From assembly GCA_964058845.1 (NCBI GenBank), contig CAXKVR010000937.1, positions 1 to 19,158 on the forward strand: 19,158 nt of DNA, given 5' to 3'. Made by a program: the position numbers and the translations under genes. This DNA comes from Carex sylvatica (Eukaryota; Streptophyta; Magnoliopsida; Poales; Cyperaceae). The stretch's first letter is position 1. Each line of letters opens with the position of its first letter. Positions 8,145-19,158 of this stretch are shown here, piece by piece. Below the pieces are notes generated by a model. That model made no database searches. It was not told the DNA's origin and worked only from the letters and a program-made list of their open reading frames with translations.

Positions 8145-9433
8145 TTGGGCCCCACTGGAGAGTGCAGCCTAATCTTCGTGTGTGTGGTATAACCTCATTT
8201 TCTTGTGTTTAGAGGAAAAATAAAAAAATATAATAAGGTGTAAAAAAAATTTAAGGCGAAGAATCATATTATAATTAGATTAAATCTCAAATGTAAAGTA
8301 GAATTAGAGTGTTCTTAAGCACATCAAATTTAGCTTAACTCAAAAATCTATCGTATTAATTTCAAAATATAGTTTTAAACCGTTGAAAATTTGAAATTGA
8401 TCTATGTTAAATTATCAATTAATAAATTAATTTAGTGCAAATTCGTTAGATTTTAATAGGATAGAAACTTATAAAATATACCCCATAAAAATGATATTTT
8501 GCCAACCATTTGATCTACGTGTTTTTTCTAAATTTATTTCTTTCTTATATTTTCTTGTTTAAAAATGTGTTTAATTAATGTGGCAAAAGGTGGTATAAAA
8601 TTCTTAAAATGATACAACTTTATTGTATTACTTTGTAAAAATTTTAACACAACTAATTGTGTCGTTAACTTATATAGAGTACTGTCATTTGAAAAGGAAA
8701 ATAAAATAAAATAAAATTTGCCACAAGCACAAATATTTATAGACGCAGATGCAAGATACCAATTTCCTGTCCACCTGACACTTCGGATAAAAGCATAAAT
8801 GTAAACAAATTTTAGTTCAATAAAACTATATCAATTTACAAGTAAAATCTAACTCCCATTGATCAAACAAATTTTTATAGCTGCAGTCTGAGCACTGTTC
8901 CAACTAGTCAGTAAGAGCCATCCCCATCCAGTGAAGATTAACCAAACTCAAATATGCTTAATTAACTAGGCTGGTTTATCTTAAGTCTATCTCGAGTACG
9001 TTTAGATTTAGACGAAGTTCTATATATATATATATACTTATAATACTCAATGTAATTGTAATATACAAAAGCATATATAAATAGTAGTGAAATTGGAACC
9101 CATTAGAACCTCATCAACCAGCCATGGTCAAAATACCACAGAATTAAAGGGCATGCTTAAAACAAAAGACTGTCATAGTTTAATTCATAATCTTGCATAA
9201 AACAAAATATTGTCATATATAAAACAAAGGGAAAATACAATCATCAGCAATGCTCATTAGAAAAATCTAGGCAGCATAGCACCAAAATTTAAAAATGTAC
9301 AAGAATGGCCCCGCAATACAAAATCTGACTTTCTGTAAAAAGCAAAGAACAGTTTTGTCTAATTTATATCGGTACTGGTTCAGTAGTACTGATATACAAG
9401 AAATACACTATTCGTTCGAAAGGATGTAAAGTA
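8145..9433. other. AT-rich interval, no gene recognised (copy 1; also 17863-19151)
   Basis: No frame with family similarity on either strand. Contains a small AATAA run near 8697-8716, a weak 25-base hairpin (TTAACACAA...TTGTGTCGTTAA) near 8644-8668, and a TA tract of 16 bases near 9020. The last part (about 9380-9433) is the other side of the site split by the hAT-like element. Confidence 0.5.
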
Positions 9434-9441
9434 CCGATAGC
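9434..9441. repeat. Target-site duplication of hAT-like element, left copy (CCGATAGC)
   Basis: The octamer CCGATAGC directly precedes the left terminus TAGAGG and is repeated exactly after the right terminus at 10199-10206. Removing the element and one octamer gives the likely empty site, GTACCGATAGCTAGAATA. Confidence 0.8.
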
Positions 9442-9768
9442 TAGAGGTTTGCTTTTACCCGCCCGGGTCGGACCCGACCCGTACCCGCCCGTGCCCGTTA
9501 CCCGGGTTACCCGTGCCCGAGCCCGGGTATGGGTCGGGTAAACGGGTACACGGGTACGGGTAAAAAACGGGTAGGGTACGATTTTTTGGTTCAAAACCCG
9601 ACCAAACCCGGTCCGATTTAAGTCCGACCCGACCCGACCCGACCCGACCAACCCGACCCGGACCCGGACCCGACCCCGACCCGACCCGACCCGACCCGAC
9701 CTGACCCGTACCCGACCTGTACCCGACCCCGTACCCGACCCCGTACCCGACCCGTACCCGTTAAAAAA

Positions 9769-9908
9769 TTCAAAAAAATTCAAAAAAATTCAGAAAAATT
9801 CAAAAAAATTCAAAAAAATTCAAAAAAATTCAAAAAAAATTCAAAAAAATTCAGAAAAAATTCAAAAAAATTCAGAAAAAATTCAAAAAAATTCGAAAAA
9901 ATTCAAAT
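9769..9908. repeat. Phased A-tract array (TTCAAAAAAA)n, copy 2
   Basis: Same array as 51-190 with the same 10/11-base spacing and the same G interruptions, inside the complete hAT-like element between its C/G-rich arms. Confidence 0.9.
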
Positions 9909-9933
9909 TTTTTTGAAATTTCGAATTTGCCGC

Positions 9934-9935
<2 letters not shown>

Positions 9936-9964
<29 letters not shown>
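9936..9964 (+). repeat. Poly(A) run, 29 bases, copy 2
   Basis: Same length as the run at 218-246, notable because runs this long are usually length-polymorphic. Confidence 0.95.
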
Positions 9965-9966
<2 letters not shown>

Positions 9967-10198
9967 GGACCGGACCGGGTACCCGACCCGGACCGGGTAC
10001 CATACCCGGACCGCCCTACCCGTGCCGGGTACCACGGGCACGGGTAAAACTCGGGTCGGGTACGGTTTTTGAAAATTATACCCGAGTATACCCGCCCCGA
10101 GATACCCGTTTACCCGACCTACCCGTACCCGACCAAACCCGTGGCCCGACCCCGGGTAAACCCGGTCCGCCCGGACCCGGTCCGAGAGCACAGCCCTA

Positions 10199-10206
10199 CC
10201 GATAGC
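10199..10206. repeat. Target-site duplication of hAT-like element, right copy (CCGATAGC)
   Basis: Exact copy of the octamer at 9434-9441, directly after the terminal CCCTA. The same right-hand copy occurs at 481-488 in the first unit. Seven of the eight bases of a further left copy are the last bases of the window (19152-19158). Confidence 0.8.
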
Positions 10207-10482
10207 TAGAATAAATATATTGATTCTTCTTTCGGCAAGGAGCTGATACAAGAGAAGTTAGTTTGTCTATCGTGTTCATCTCTAGCGGCAGGAAATCCGT
10301 TACTACATCCAGTTTTAATCCAATAGAAGTCTGCATTTCTGTAATGTAATAATGAACAATGAATCAACAAAATCCAATATTCGTTGATATAGCTGTATAA
10401 ATACATTTTCAGTTCATTATGTAGAGATAATAAAGATGACCACCATACATATATCACACACATATATACATTTTCAGTTTTA
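10207..10482 (-). other. Possible terminal exon fragment, copy 2
   Basis: Same sequence as 489-764, with the splice-acceptor-like AG at 10339-10340 (minus strand). Here both sides of the interrupting element are in the window, so the interruption of the frame can be seen directly. Still unrecognised and low confidence. Confidence 0.2.
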
Positions 10483-10844
10483 TTTTTTTGTGCCTCCACC
10501 GTGTCTCCATTTTCAAATCGTTAATATCTCAAATTTCAATCATAAATCTCAAAATAAAACCGTTAGATGTGATCTATGCTATTTTATCTATGTGCTCAAA
10601 ACAAATTATCACATTTCGATTTTCTTTTTATGTGAATCAATTAGTTGAAAAATCAACGTCTAGAAATTATCCACATTAGAACGTTTTTACAAGCTTTCGA
10701 TGACAATCAAAACAAAGTTGAAATGTCATAATTTTTTACATGTGCATAGATAAAATGATATAAATCATATCCAACGGTTTTATTTTGACTTTTAAGTTTT
10801 AAATTTTGAGTTATTAAAGTTTTTAAAAATGGAGGCACAAAAAA
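10483..10844. mobile_element. MITE with long inverted repeats, TA target site, copy 2
   Basis: Identical to the element at 765-1126, with TA at 10481-10482 and 10845-10846. Confidence 0.75.
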
Positions 10845-10872
10845 TAAAGGCATTTGAATCCTTCTTCTCCTC

Positions 10873-10873
<1 letters not shown>

Positions 10874-10906
<33 letters not shown>
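10874..10906. repeat. Compound microsatellite (TC)n(AT)n, copy 2
   Basis: Same repeat number as at 1156-1188. Confidence 0.95.
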
Positions 10907-10907
<1 letters not shown>

Positions 10908-11528
10908 ATATTTGTAAAATTAATTGACCACAAGTATGTCCAAATATAAACATCTTCTAATTTAGTTTTAAGTGGACCTTTCCGAGTGAAACTCAAAAGA
11001 GGAACTAAGTTGTTCAATGAGCGAGTTTGTTTTGAAGCAGAATTAACCAGGAAAAGCGACGCTGTGTCCTGCATTTGTAGCTCAGGAAAACTTACTAAAG
11101 CTTGTAAAATTAGAATAAAAATGACTCGACAATGCGGGGGAAAGAATATATAAGCACACAACAAGTCTGTTAATTAGCTGAATGAATGAATGAATTAAAT
11201 TGAAGGAAGAGAATTACTGTTGGAATCCCACAGATATGATTTATTGGTTATTTTTAAAAAAGATTACCTTTTTGAGGGTTTGATCCTCTCTAGTTATATA
11301 CAAGTAGTAATTGAAGATTCCTGAGAGCAGTCTATTTTAGATAAGCATTGTCTTAATTATAAGTTTTAATCATATATATATATATATATCAAGATGCAAA
11401 GAAAAAGCTCCTTAATATTTTTGCTTGTTGCTTCTTAAATTAATAACAGAGAATTTGCTTTTGCAGGCATAGAATTTGCTACACTAATTAAATTGAAAAG
11501 ACTAATTTGAGCTTACATTACATTAATA

Positions 11529-13032
11529 TCATAAAAAATCCTCAACAAATTCGATTTGGGCCATCTTCGATAACCTTGGAAAGGACGCCAGTTTCTTCAA
11601 GAATGCCATGCCATCCATTAAATTTAGAAAATCAATGCAACATCCTTCTATGACTAACTTCTCTAACACAGGCGCAGTGCTCAGAACGAACTTTGAAACA
11701 TTTAGAACTGATTCAGGATATTGCAAATAAGGTATATTTACAATTTGAAGACAGTTAAACAAGTCAGATTCTTTTCCTTTCACCTCCCAAAAAGATCCAG
11801 CAAGTGATGATGAAGGGTAACTCTCCTCTCCGTGAAGCTGGAAATTCAAAAGGATGGATATAAATGGGAAAATGAGAATGAAATATGAATTAATTGTAGA
11901 AAACAAGAAGTGAACAGACGCACCATGAAAGTGAGCACCTTTAAGTTGGGAGCATTTTTGAACAAACAACAAGCAACTGCAATCTCTTCCTTGCATGAAT
12001 AATAAGCAAGGACGACATGCAGCTTTGTCAATCGGTAGAGGGGTATGGGGAGCATTTCTGGTATGGGCCCCTTGGCTAAGCACTAAATTAAAAACAAGTT
12101 ATAAATAGATTACCATACCATCAACCTTTAGGCAAAATATAAATTAAGCTATATATAGAGAACAATTTTTTTTTTCCGATGTATGGATATCTTACCAAAA
12201 TAAAATCAGAGCGTAGTTCAAGTTCTTCAATCGCAGAAAGGCGACCAAAAACTCGCAAAATATCACTCTTACAATTCCGACGGTATCCAATATTAACTTT
12301 GGGAATAATGTGTGCAACACGCAACTTAGGGGTTTCCAAACATAGATCATCAAACTCCCCTGAAATACTCAGCCATCTGAGGTTCGGTGCACGGATAATG
12401 AGGCGACCAAACTCAACAAAGTCATACAGGTTCAAGCTCTCAAGTAAAGGACAACTTGAAATGAATCTTGCTATAGTTATAGTCCCAGGGAAATTGCACG
12501 AAAATAAGATTAGGATGCGAAGAAATTTAAAGCCTTGGAAAGATAAAGGAACATGTATGGTGGCCAAATATATCTCCACACGTTCTAATACAAGACAAGA
12601 GAAGAAGCTACAAGGAATGGAGAAAATTTTAAAAGAACGCAAATTTATATAAAGATTCTTGATTCCATTTCTGGACAAGATGAGCATCCATTGATCAATT
12701 GGATCAATTGCCTCGCTGCACGCATGCCTAGCGTTGAGTTTAAATTGTAGAATTGAACCGCGATGAAGTAATAATACTTGACTAACCAGCCTAATTAGGT
12801 TTGATTGTGAATAATAGTCTTTTATGAACACCAAATTTGGAATTGACATCCACGCATATTTCCATTTGGTTGATAGAAGGCTTGTCCTGACCGCCTCTTC
12901 AATTCCAAGTTTCATAAGAATTTCCTCCTTTATATTTATGGGCAAATTGCTGATGTAATCTTGTTCTAAGTCGAGATCAACACCACCCCTTCTGGGCTGC
13001 AAAATGTTCATGCTGTGTTTGTTGTCTGACAT
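11529..13032 (-). CDS. F-box/LRR-repeat protein, At1g13570-like (three exons), copy 2
   Basis: Identical to the gene at 1811-3314, with exons 13032-12196, 12082-11924 and 11837-11529 on the minus strand. Same 434-residue product with F-box (27-69), leucine-rich middle and FBD-like tail. Introns, the upstream in-frame stop and the 5' flank are also unchanged, so the whole transcription unit was copied, not a retrogene. If the duplication is real, the two genes would make the same protein from the same promoter sequence, and short reads could not tell them apart. If it is an assembly or circular-read effect, this is the same gene seen twice. Confidence 0.88.
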
Positions 13033-16000
13033 TGTCTCGTTTCAGCAACGAAATCAAAAAGAAGTTTGAAGGAGAAGGAGAGAGAAGAGGGAGGAGGGAG
13101 GAGGATAAATCTGTCAATTTTATTTCTAAAATAACCAAATGAAAAGTTAAATAAATTAAAAGGGATAGGAGAAAGAATTTTAAATTTTTATGGGGATATT
13201 AGATATTATGGTGTTTTGATAAACTAACTAATTTGAAAGTTTGTATGGATACACTAGAAATTTTTGCAAGTTAATGTTTCTGAAAAGAAAAAATAGTCAC
13301 CCTGAATCAGAAAATAACTTGAATTTTCTCCTCTCTTCTTTTAAATTAAAGGAAAATGAAGACCATAATTGATTTGTATTGTAGATAAAGTAAATTCATA
13401 ACATGGCTTAATGGTGGTATCTGACAACATAATTAGTGCAAATTTAGTTTTAAACTACTGTCAACTAATGACAACACAACAAAAAGGAAAATCTAATTTA
13501 ATTTCATATGCAAACAATAGTATATATCAGTCTGGCAAAACAATAATCAATCTCTATCAAATTTGAGAGAGGAATTACATGATCAAAGTGAAGCCGAAAA
13601 GAAGAGACATGGAAGCAGAGGCAGCAGAGAGAAAGAACGGTTTTGTCTATTTATGATGGTGCCCCTTCTATTTTTGACAAATATTTTTGTACAAAGCTAA
13701 AAATTATACTTTTTACAAAAAAAAAATACAGAATATGCCATGTGGATGTGCCTTCTATTTAGAGTCTGAAAAATTAAAATGGTAACATTTTGTCACGTCA
13801 TTTTTTTTTCTTCAAGTATTCAACATTATTGACATAAATTATCTTGAGAGATTTAAATAGAATGAACATAGATGTAATGTCACGTAACTTAAGAAAATAC
13901 ATTTGATGGCTCAATTTGAACTTTGTTTTATTAATTATATATGACTTGATAGGCCACAAAATATTTAAATAAAGGACCATATCAAAAGAGGCCTTAGCTT
14001 AATTTATAATTTATATTTCAGTAACTAACATTTTTATTATTTTCTCTCAAAATAACTATAATTTAAAGAAAATTGTCCCTCCCTATAATTCGAACCCTAA
14101 TTCCCACCCGCTGTTTAATTCCTAAATAATACTTCTTTTTCTTTTATCCGCCGCCTCCTGTTTTTATCTCAAACCGCCACCCTATGTTTTGATTTGTCTC
14201 AAACCTCATACTCTCCATCTCCAAACTATTAAATATTAGTATTTCCAAATGTCGTGATCTCAAGTCTTCAAGGATTAATGATTTCTCTCGTCTTTCGTTT
14301 CGACATCTGCACTTAAGCTGATTGAAATCATATCATTTGATATTAAATTGACACAGTAGAATAAATTGAATTGATTGAGACACTATAATTAGATTATTTG
14401 GTTTAGAATAAATGTTATTATTGGATTGTATGAATTTAGATATAAGAAATTATTTAATTATATTAAAATCTGGAAATATAATTTGTTACCAAGTTCTACT
14501 CTAATTATATTAAAGACTAAAATAAATTGTCTTTTGATTTTATTAAATCAAGTATTTACTTTTTAAATATAATCGTGGCCGTAACGGAGGAGTGTCGGTA
14601 TCGAATACGTGTCGGACACGGGTACGATGGCTTTCTAGGAGTGTCAGGGTAACATAGCCTCGAAGTATTGGAATTGTATATAGCTATATATATATTATCT
14701 TTTAATTTTAATTTTAAGTTAGATGGCTTAAATGGATGACATGGGTTGAAACTCGCTGCCATTTAGTGTGGATATTTAAGATTGTGAGACGTAACCTCAA
14801 CTTCATAAAAATAATTAAAAATTAGGCCATTATACTAGTTTTAAAGTATGCATCCATGAAATATATATATCTGAACTATTTGTTTACTAAGCATGAGAAA
14901 CTAATAATTAGGCTATATATAACTCGCTGCTATTCTAAATCGGAGTTACTATATATAATTCGTTTAAGTGCTTCTTGTAAAGTACCGTTACGGCAATAAT
15001 ACCACTCTTTAATTAATTATTTGTTCTTCTAGAAAAATTCGGAAAATTAAAGATGATACCTTGCCCACCAGGTTAAGCAAAAGTGGATTTCTATTCATGT
15101 AAAGTAACTTGTTTTTTATAGGAACTGATAACATAACTCAGCCAGAAAACCCTACTATCAGATCATTAGATTAATATTGTACGTACAAACACAAATTAAT
15201 TCATATATATGGATACGATACCAGAAAAGTAGAAAACCTTACTATCAGAATATATTAACATTGTACATTTAGTAAAACAATATATAGTATCCGTAGTGCA
15301 GTCATGTGTTGTGAGGGCAGCTTCATTTAGTTTGTTTAAATAAGAGAAATTGGATTTCAAACCGTAAAATAAGAGAAATAGGATCCAAAAAAGAGAGACT
15401 ATTATGAGAATGATTAAATAATAACAACGACGGCTCATGACTTTGTGGCAAATTGCTAATCTCTTTGAGTAGATAGGACATATAAAATGTATGCATAGAA
15501 TTGCTTTGTGTGAACGGGTAGGTGAAAATCACAAATTATGTGAGAGATGCATATACGCTATATATATATATATGTATACACATTCAAGTTAAGATGTTAA
15601 CATTCTTATATTTTTCACTAATTAAAGTTTATCATGAAAATAATTCTGTGCCTTTCTGAGATATTAGAGCAAATTAATATTGTTCAGTTAGGATTATATC
15701 TAAATTATGGTAAGATTTCAGATCAAATGATTTGTTACTTTTCAATTATTTCAAGTATATGTTGAGTTCTGGGTTGCAACAATGTATTTGTTGATGATCT
15801 TTTTCATATATAGGTACTTAAGGAAGCTGAACAAGATGAAGAATGATAACACTCAAATTCTGACTCGGGACGGTTAGATGCAAGCATTTTTATTAAAATG
15901 GCATTTGATACTGTAAAAAAAGTAATATTTAATTAGTTTATGATGACTTCAAATTATTATATTTATATTTTGGACTTTTAATTTGTAATTTCTTTCAATT

Positions 16001-16588
16001 CTTAGAGCATTTTTTTAATTTATTTTTAGGCTAATTTTATGCGGATATATTTAAATTATTTTCTTGTCATATTGCTTAATAATGTTAGGACAAGTAAATT
16101 ATTTTGTTGTCATATTGCTTAATGTTAGGATGCAAAAGGTGTGATATTACTATCAAAGTTAGCGATAAATCTGAAATTGTGTATTTAAAAAAAAAAAATT
16201 AATGCAAAAAAGAATAATTAATACACAGGCACGCGAACATATATATAGAATGCTAACAAGATCGTATCTGAATTAAAACAAAATATAAACAGTTAAGATC
16301 TGTTAAAGAACTCGATATAATATATATATCTCTCTCTATATATAAAAAATTATGTTTGATATAAATCATCTAAATTACGAAATATACCTCCATGCATGTG
16401 TTTTAACGACATTCTCTTATCTACATCTTACATATATTTTCAAGATGTATTTATATTTTTTCTGAAAAGAGTCTATACCTTTTATTATTAGCAATAAAAC
16501 AAATATGAAAGTTACTTTTACTTATTCAATGAAATTATTAATTTATTTTTTTCCTGATCATCTTTCAGGCCCACAAACCCATAAAATG

Positions 16589-16903
16589 CCAAAAAAAATT
16601 TTATTAATATCATTGTCAAAATAAATAAACCACAAATTATGGGGATTTTCAAAAATACTAGGGTCTCCGATTCAATATGTTGTTCTATTTTTGGAGTCGC
16701 ATATTGAATTGGAGATCTCTAAAAACCTCAAAAATGCATTGTAATATATTGATATTTAGGTTTTTGAGGGGCTCCAATTCAATTTGTTGCCCCGAAGAAT
16801 GCAGTCACATATTGAATATGAGGGTATGGTATTTTTCGAATTCTCTAATTTTAGTAGTGTTTTAATTTATTTATTTTTAAAATTGTATTAATAAAAAATT
16901 TGG
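16589..16903. mobile_element. Mutator-type MITE, 315 bases, copy 2
   Basis: Identical to 6871-7185, with CATAAAATG at 16580-16588 and 16904-16912. Confidence 0.75.
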
Positions 16904-17256
16904 CATAAAATGATCATCTAAATCTCAACTTTTCACTTTTTGAGCTTAATTTTTGTAAATTTCTCACAATGTTGGGTCTGGAAAAGGTCAGATCAACTGA
17001 GAAACTTGGGAATATTAGTTCCTGAGCCTTTATTTCAAGTTGGAATTTGTTTTTTCAGTTCCTATTCAAATTCACGAATAATTTATTCTTTTTAGTTCCT
17101 ATTGTTGCAAATTTTAGTTCCTGAAAAGCAATTCTTAATTAACTCTTAAGTCACAAAGTTCTCATGCGAGCATATTGGACTTGAAATGCGATGGTACATT
17201 GCATTTTGCCCCCCCCCCCCCCCCCCCCAATTTATTTAAATGCAACTTCTATTGTA

Positions 17257-17648
17257 AATAATAAGTAGAAACCAAGTTTTTTGGTGAACTCAAGTCTAAA
17301 ATCTATCAAATCTGCTTTAAATGACGAACCCGAACTGTTGAAATCCGCCTACCTTACAAGTGGTGCATCTACATGTGAAAAATTTAAAAATTCAAATTAA
17401 TTTAGTTTAAAGTCAAGCCGTCATAGAAGGTTAATAAATTAATTTTAATGCATTTATTTTTTGAACGTATTTTGACCACTTGACTCTATGCAAATTTTTA
17501 TTTTTTTTTATATGTAGACGCATCACTCGTTAAGTAGACGAGTTTCAACGGTTCAAAATCGTCGTTTAGAGCTAATTCAATGAGTTTTAGACTTAGTTCA
17601 TCAAGAGACTTGATGAACTTAAGAACAACCTAGTTCTACTCGTAATTT
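17257..17648. mobile_element. Fold-back (MITE-like) element, copy 2
   Basis: Identical to 7539-7930. Confidence 0.6.
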
Positions 17649-17662
17649 CAAAATATATAATT

Positions 17663-17853
17663 GGATCCGTATCCTCCCAGGTACTTGACTCAACACAATT
17701 GAAACGGACGGTTCAGATTTACTCTTAGCCGGCCGAGATTCGGAATGACAAAGGGGGAAAGATTATTTGCACTTTGAGATGCGTGCCAATTCATTTTTTT
17801 GGACCATCCGATTCAATTCTACTCAGTCAGGTAACCCGATGGGATACGAATTC
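17663..17853. mobile_element. Mutator-type MITE, 191 bases, copy 2
   Basis: Identical to 7945-8135, with TATATAATT at 17654-17662 and 17854-17862. Confidence 0.72.
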
Positions 17854-19158
17854 TATATAATTTTGGGCCCCACTGGAGAGTGCAGCCTAATCTTCGTGTG
17901 TGTGGTATAACCTCATTTTCTTGTGTTTAGAGGAAAAATAAAAAAATATAATAAGGTGTAAAAAAAATTTAAGGCGAAGAATCATATTATAATTAGATTA
18001 AATCTCAAATGTAAAGTAGAATTAGAGTGTTCTTAAGCACATCAAATTTAGCTTAACTCAAAAATCTATCGTATTAATTTCAAAATATAGTTTTAAACCG
18101 TTGAAAATTTGAAATTGATCTATGTTAAATTATCAATTAATAAATTAATTTAGTGCAAATTCGTTAGATTTTAATAGGATAGAAACTTATAAAATATACC
18201 CCATAAAAATGATATTTTGCCAACCATTTGATCTACGTGTTTTTTCTAAATTTATTTCTTTCTTATATTTTCTTGTTTAAAAATGTGTTTAATTAATGTG
18301 GCAAAAGGTGGTATAAAATTCTTAAAATGATACAACTTTATTGTATTACTTTGTAAAAATTTTAACACAACTAATTGTGTCGTTAACTTATATAGAGTAC
18401 TGTCATTTGAAAAGGAAAATAAAATAAAATAAAATTTGCCACAAGCACAAATATTTATAGACGCAGATGCAAGATACCAATTTCCTGTCCACCTGACACT
18501 TCGGATAAAAGCATAAATGTAAACAAATTTTAGTTCAATAAAACTATATCAATTTACAAGTAAAATCTAACTCCCATTGATCAAACAAATTTTTATAGCT
18601 GCAGTCTGAGCACTGTTCCAACTAGTCAGTAAGAGCCATCCCCATCCAGTGAAGATTAACCAAACTCAAATATGCTTAATTAACTAGGCTGGTTTATCTT
18701 AAGTCTATCTCGAGTACGTTTAGATTTAGACGAAGTTCTATATATATATATATACTTATAATACTCAATGTAATTGTAATATACAAAAGCATATATAAAT
18801 AGTAGTGAAATTGGAACCCATTAGAACCTCATCAACCAGCCATGGTCAAAATACCACAGAATTAAAGGGCATGCTTAAAACAAAAGACTGTCATAGTTTA
18901 ATTCATAATCTTGCATAAAACAAAATATTGTCATATATAAAACAAAGGGAAAATACAATCATCAGCAATGCTCATTAGAAAAATCTAGGCAGCATAGCAC
19001 CAAAATTTAAAAATGTACAAGAATGGCCCCGCAATACAAAATCTGACTTTCTGTAAAAAGCAAAGAACAGTTTTGTCTAATTTATATCGGTACTGGTTCA
19101 GTAGTACTGATATACAAGAAATACACTATTCGTTCGAAAGGATGTAAAGTACCGATAG

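Larger units (their letters stand above)
1..9718. repeat. Tandem duplication unit, copy 1 (9,718-base period)
   Basis: The first 9,440 bases recur head-to-tail at an offset of exactly 9,718. The 278 bases 9441-9718, the left part of the hAT-like element, are seen once because the window ends before their second occurrence. Homopolymers and microsatellites that normally drift have the same length in both copies: A run of 29, C run of 20, AT tract of 20 bases after the CT tract, and TA tract of 16 bases near 9020 and 18738. The phase of the unit is arbitrary, because no junction sequence marks where one copy ends and the next begins. Identity was judged by eye, not computed. Confidence 0.97.
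9442..10198. mobile_element. hAT-like non-autonomous element, complete, 757 bases
   Basis: Seen: the ends are imperfect inverted repeats. The left end reads TAGAGGTTTGCTTT; the right end read on the minus strand is TAGGGCTGTGCTCT, 10 of 14 positions matching. The element is flanked by a perfect 8-base direct repeat CCGATAGC at 9434-9441 and 10199-10206. Known: 8-base target duplications and short TIRs beginning (C/T)AG(G/A)G are typical of hAT elements. The interior has no transposase. It holds a left arm of CCCGAC-type repeats (about 9456-9762), an array of TTCAAAAAAA units, a 29-base A run, and a right arm of related C/G-rich sequence, partly in inverted relation to the left arm. It is therefore a non-autonomous element mobilised in trans. 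The TIR match is short, so the family assignment rests mainly on the target duplication. Confidence 0.75.
9719..19158. repeat. Tandem duplication unit, copy 2 (truncated by window end)
   Basis: Repeats 1-9440 with no difference that I found. It stops 7 bases into the 8-base CCGATAGC target site that precedes the hAT-like element. The missing remainder corresponds to 9441-9718. Everything annotated in copy 1 recurs here at +9,718. Confidence 0.97.

Noticed and set aside
9364..9783. 139-codon minus-strand frame rich in GSGTG and GRVR repeats
   Set aside because: Looks like a glycine-rich protein but is the CCCGAC-type left arm of the hAT-like element translated. The repetitive composition follows from the DNA repeat.
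1..19158. tRNA, rRNA or organellar DNA
   Set aside because: I saw no cloverleaf-forming segment, ribosomal RNA core or plastid/mitochondrial gene on either strand.

Overview
The window is nuclear DNA from a flowering plant, probably a eudicot. It is AT-rich, its one clear gene has short GT-AG introns, that gene belongs to the plant-expanded F-box/LRR (At1g13570-like) family, and the rest is dense in short non-autonomous DNA transposons. I cannot name the species.

The dominant feature is a head-to-tail duplication. Bases 1-9440 recur at 9719-19158 with a constant offset of 9,718. Every stretch I compared is identical, including a 29-base A run, a 20-base C run and the AT/CT microsatellites. 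The window is therefore about 1.97 copies of one 9,718-base unit: a very recent tandem array, a circular molecule read nearly twice around, or an assembly artefact. The sequence alone cannot decide between these.

Layout of one unit (copy 1; add 9,718 for copy 2). 1-480: right part of a low-complexity hAT-like element; its only complete copy is 9442-10198, with 8-base target duplications CCGATAGC. 489-764: weak exon-like sequence on the minus strand. 765-1126: TA-flanked MITE. 1156-1188: CT/AT microsatellite. 1811-3314: three-exon minus-strand F-box/LRR gene, apparently intact, 434 residues. 3388-4859: no recognisable gene. 4860-4935: small GC-richer repeat remnant. 4936-6861: AT-rich, with local duplications and one exon-like island. 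6871-7185: Mutator-type MITE with 9-base target duplications. 7491-7510: poly-C run. 7539-7930: diverged fold-back element. 7945-8135: second Mutator-type MITE with 9-base target duplications. 8145-9433: AT-rich, no gene seen.

Functionally there is one gene family member present twice, a putative substrate receptor of an SCF ubiquitin ligase, in a neighbourhood shaped by transposon insertion. I found no multi-gene system, operon, CRISPR array, tRNA or rRNA. The most interesting items are the perfect duplication with its edges at the hAT element, and the architecture of that element: C/G-rich arms able to form quadruplexes around helically phased A-tracts.
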